NCBI GenBank assembly: GCA_030148045.1
Contig: JASBUE010000138.1
Location: 1-6,008, forward strand
Length of the DNA: 6,008 bases
Source: Candidatus Tenderia sp.
Lineage (GTDB): Bacteria; Pseudomonadota; Gammaproteobacteria; Tenderiales; Tenderiaceae
Reading direction: 5' to 3'
This document shows positions 5,937 to 6,008 of the stretch, piece by piece; within the stretch, counting starts at the first letter, position 1; each line of letters opens with the position of its first letter. Made by a program: the position numbers and the translations under genes. The notes beneath the pieces are model-generated. The model had not been told where the DNA came from. It was given only the letters and a program-made list of their open reading frames with translations, and did no database searches.

Positions 5937-6008
<72 letters not shown>

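Overview
The window looks like a GC-rich chromosomal segment of a gammaproteobacterium. The evidence is a GlnRS of the gammaproteobacterial/eukaryotic type, a GluRS with the E. coli-type zinc site at identical residue numbers, and a gltX / tRNA-Ala(GGC) neighbourhood of the kind known from gammaproteobacteria. Nothing identifies a genus, and there is no sign of phage, transposon, integron or CRISPR.

Layout, all genes on the + strand. (1) Positions 2-1132 are the 3' part of a long ankyrin-repeat gene that begins left of the window. (2) Its stop codon abuts the ATG of a TerB-like protein gene (1133-1591). (3) After a 154-bp spacer with a good sigma70-type promoter and an imperfect 23-bp inverted repeat lies an unusual gene (1746-2561) encoding two nearly identical group I truncated haemoglobin domains in one chain. 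It closes with a strong intrinsic terminator (2588-2617). (4) gltX (2718-4121) follows its own promoter, whose spacer contains a perfect 15-bp palindrome. (5) glnS (4162-5847) starts 40 bp after gltX, probably in the same transcript. (6) A tRNA-Ala(GGC) gene with a stable-RNA type promoter runs off the right edge, lacking only its last bases.

The most striking observation is an in-frame TAG at codon 150 of glnS (4609-4611). The reading frame is otherwise intact for 561 codons, with catalytic landmarks at exactly the E. coli residue numbers on both sides of the TAG. The TAG sits where E. coli GlnRS has Glu and is one base from GAG. It may be a sequencing error, a fresh nonsense mutation, or a read-through/recoded amber. 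The last is intriguing because GlnRS is the enzyme that charges glutamine-inserting amber suppressor tRNAs. The gene also ends in TAG TAG CGC TAA, so a cell that reads UAG would add only three residues.

Functionally, gltX, glnS and the tRNA gene form a translation cluster charging Glu and Gln tRNAs. The globin gene is a separate unit, possibly concerned with nitric oxide or oxygen chemistry. The ankyrin/TerB pair is a translationally coupled unit of unknown role.
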